Virus record (IMG/VR): IMGVR_UViG_3300018080_000179
Span: 1 to 64,000 of that record
DNA: 64,000 nucleotides
Direction: 5' to 3' (one strand)
Source: a virus
The notes under the pieces are model-generated. The model did no database searches and had not been told where the DNA came from. It saw nothing but the letters and a program-made list of their open reading frames with translations. Both the position numbers and the translations under genes were made by a program. Shown here one piece after another: positions 63,291 to 64,000 of the stretch; within the stretch, counting starts at the first letter, position 1; the number at the start of each line of letters is the position of its first letter.

Positions 63291-64000
63291 ATGTTTAGAC
63301 TTCTGGTCCTTCTGGCACTGTTGTCAACAGTGGCCGACGCAAGATTCAAATACACGAAGCAGACGCACCTTCCAAAAATAAACCTTCTGGACAATCCTGG
63401 ATGGGAGAACCACAAGACCGGGTGGACGAAGAGTGGCGGAGTCTACACCCTTGAAACATCCACGCATCTGATGGGCGGGGCATCGGGTCAGTGGAACCCC
63501 TCGGCCACCAGTCAGACATTCACCAGTGATGCCGCCGTGCTTCCCAAGGGGATGTACGGACGCGACTGCGAGCTTTCCTTCATATACTCCTGGGACAGCG
63601 GGACTGCTGGAGAGATTCAGTTTTATGTATGGGACGGAACCAACGCCCTGCATGAAAAGGTGGACCTTGTCCCAACATCCTCACCGCTTCCGGAACCGGC
63701 CAGGGTCGCGTTCACATGCCCGTCATCTGGTTCAATTTATGCCAGGTTGGAATCGACTGCCGACGCGGACGAGATAACGCTGGACGACTTCTGGCTTGGA
63801 AGCAACCTGAACAATTTTGACTATCTCACGGCAGAGCGCGTGGGAACCAAGCGGTGGGCAGCGACATCGGGGTGCGCCTGGACAAAGAACGCAGACAACT
63901 GGGACGAGTACGCTGCCGACGTACAATGCGACGACAACACAAGAACATTCACAGGGCAGGCGATAGCAGACGCAACGATTGACGGGCAGAAGCCAAAGAT
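63291..64000 (+). CDS. Secreted or fibre-associated protein with signal peptide (3' end outside window)
   Basis: The frame from ATG 63291 stays open to the window edge (236 codons). GGAGAGTGGA lies upstream. The N terminus MFRLLVLLALLSTVADA is a classic Sec signal peptide: positive start, hydrophobic core, and a cleavage site near ADA-RF. Mature residues contain INLLDNPGWENHKTGWTKSG, a start typical of carbohydrate-binding beta-sandwich modules, then FYVWDGTNALHEKVDL and ITLDDFWLGSN. A Cys-containing segment follows. A signal peptide on a phage late protein is unusual. It may be exported, or the leader may be retained in a fibre tip. Confidence 0.7.
   Translation, partial: MFRLLVLLALLSTVADARFKYTKQTHLPKINLLDNPGWENHKTGWTKSGGVYTLETSTHLMGGASGQWNPSATSQTFTSDAAVLPKGMYGRDCELSFIYSWDSGTAGEIQFYVWDGTNALHEKVDLVPTSSPLPEPARVAFTCPSSGSIYARLESTADADEITLDDFWLGSNLNNFDYLTAERVGTKRWAATSGCAWTKNADNWDEYAADVQCDDNTRTFTGQAIADATIDGQKPK

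Overview
The window is a contiguous piece of the genome of a tailed bacteriophage with a contractile tail (a myovirus). The evidence is a collinear set of hallmark genes: large terminase, portal, MuF-type head protein, prohead protease, major capsid protein, neck proteins, tail sheath, tail tube, tape measure, baseplate hub, spike, wedge/J proteins and tail fibre. All genes but one small one read rightward. They are packed with ATGA/TAATG overlaps and Shine-Dalgarno sequences of the GGAGG type, as expected of bacterial translation. The host cannot be named from the sequence. I see no tRNA, rRNA, CRISPR array, integrase, polymerase or lysis cassette, so replication, lysis and lysogeny genes must lie outside the window.

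Region by region. (1) 1-3784: a Lys/Ala hexapeptide-repeat protein, a ParB-like nuclease-fold protein with a histone-H1-like tail, the only leftward gene, a KH-domain RNA-binding protein, a dense array of CTGGT-core direct repeats (1749-2040), and small acidic proteins up to a clear terminator. (2) 3848-6260: small regulators (an XRE repressor-like protein, a second HTH protein, zinc-finger-like miniproteins, one of them apparently frame-broken), ended by another intrinsic terminator. (3) 6296-10997: a putative terminase small subunit-like gene, then a run of tiny soluble and membrane proteins, and a beta-class DNA methyltransferase. (4) 11000-17292: from a sigma70-like promoter, a block of virion-surface or fibre-like proteins built from shared N- and C-terminal modules. 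(5) 17289-33222: a permuted papain-fold hydrolase, terminase, a cold-shock protein, portal, MuF protein, and four large or unusual proteins that share a HKY-type basic/aromatic module. One of these is a 1185-residue mosaic with five copies of a short amphipathic helix; another carries an N-terminal Nudix hydrolase. (6) 33197-37764: Com-like zinc ribbon, protease, scaffold candidate, capsid protein with an inserted Ig-like domain. (7) 37774-44789: neck, sheath, tube and tail-assembly chaperones. (8) 44792-64000: tape measure, hub, spike, a triple-repeat protein, a LysM plus gp25 fusion, gpJ, and fibre genes. The last gene runs off the window and starts with a Sec-type signal peptide.

The genes work together as a late virion-assembly programme. 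The terminase packages DNA through the portal. The protease matures the capsid and probably the mosaic internal proteins. The neck joins the head to a sheath-tube tail whose length is set by the tape measure, and the baseplate and fibres recognise the host. The best candidates for something undescribed are the mosaic internal-protein cluster (20445-33222) with its reiterated helix and HKY modules, the repeat array beside the ParB-like gene, and a 16-bp palindrome recurring at gene ends.
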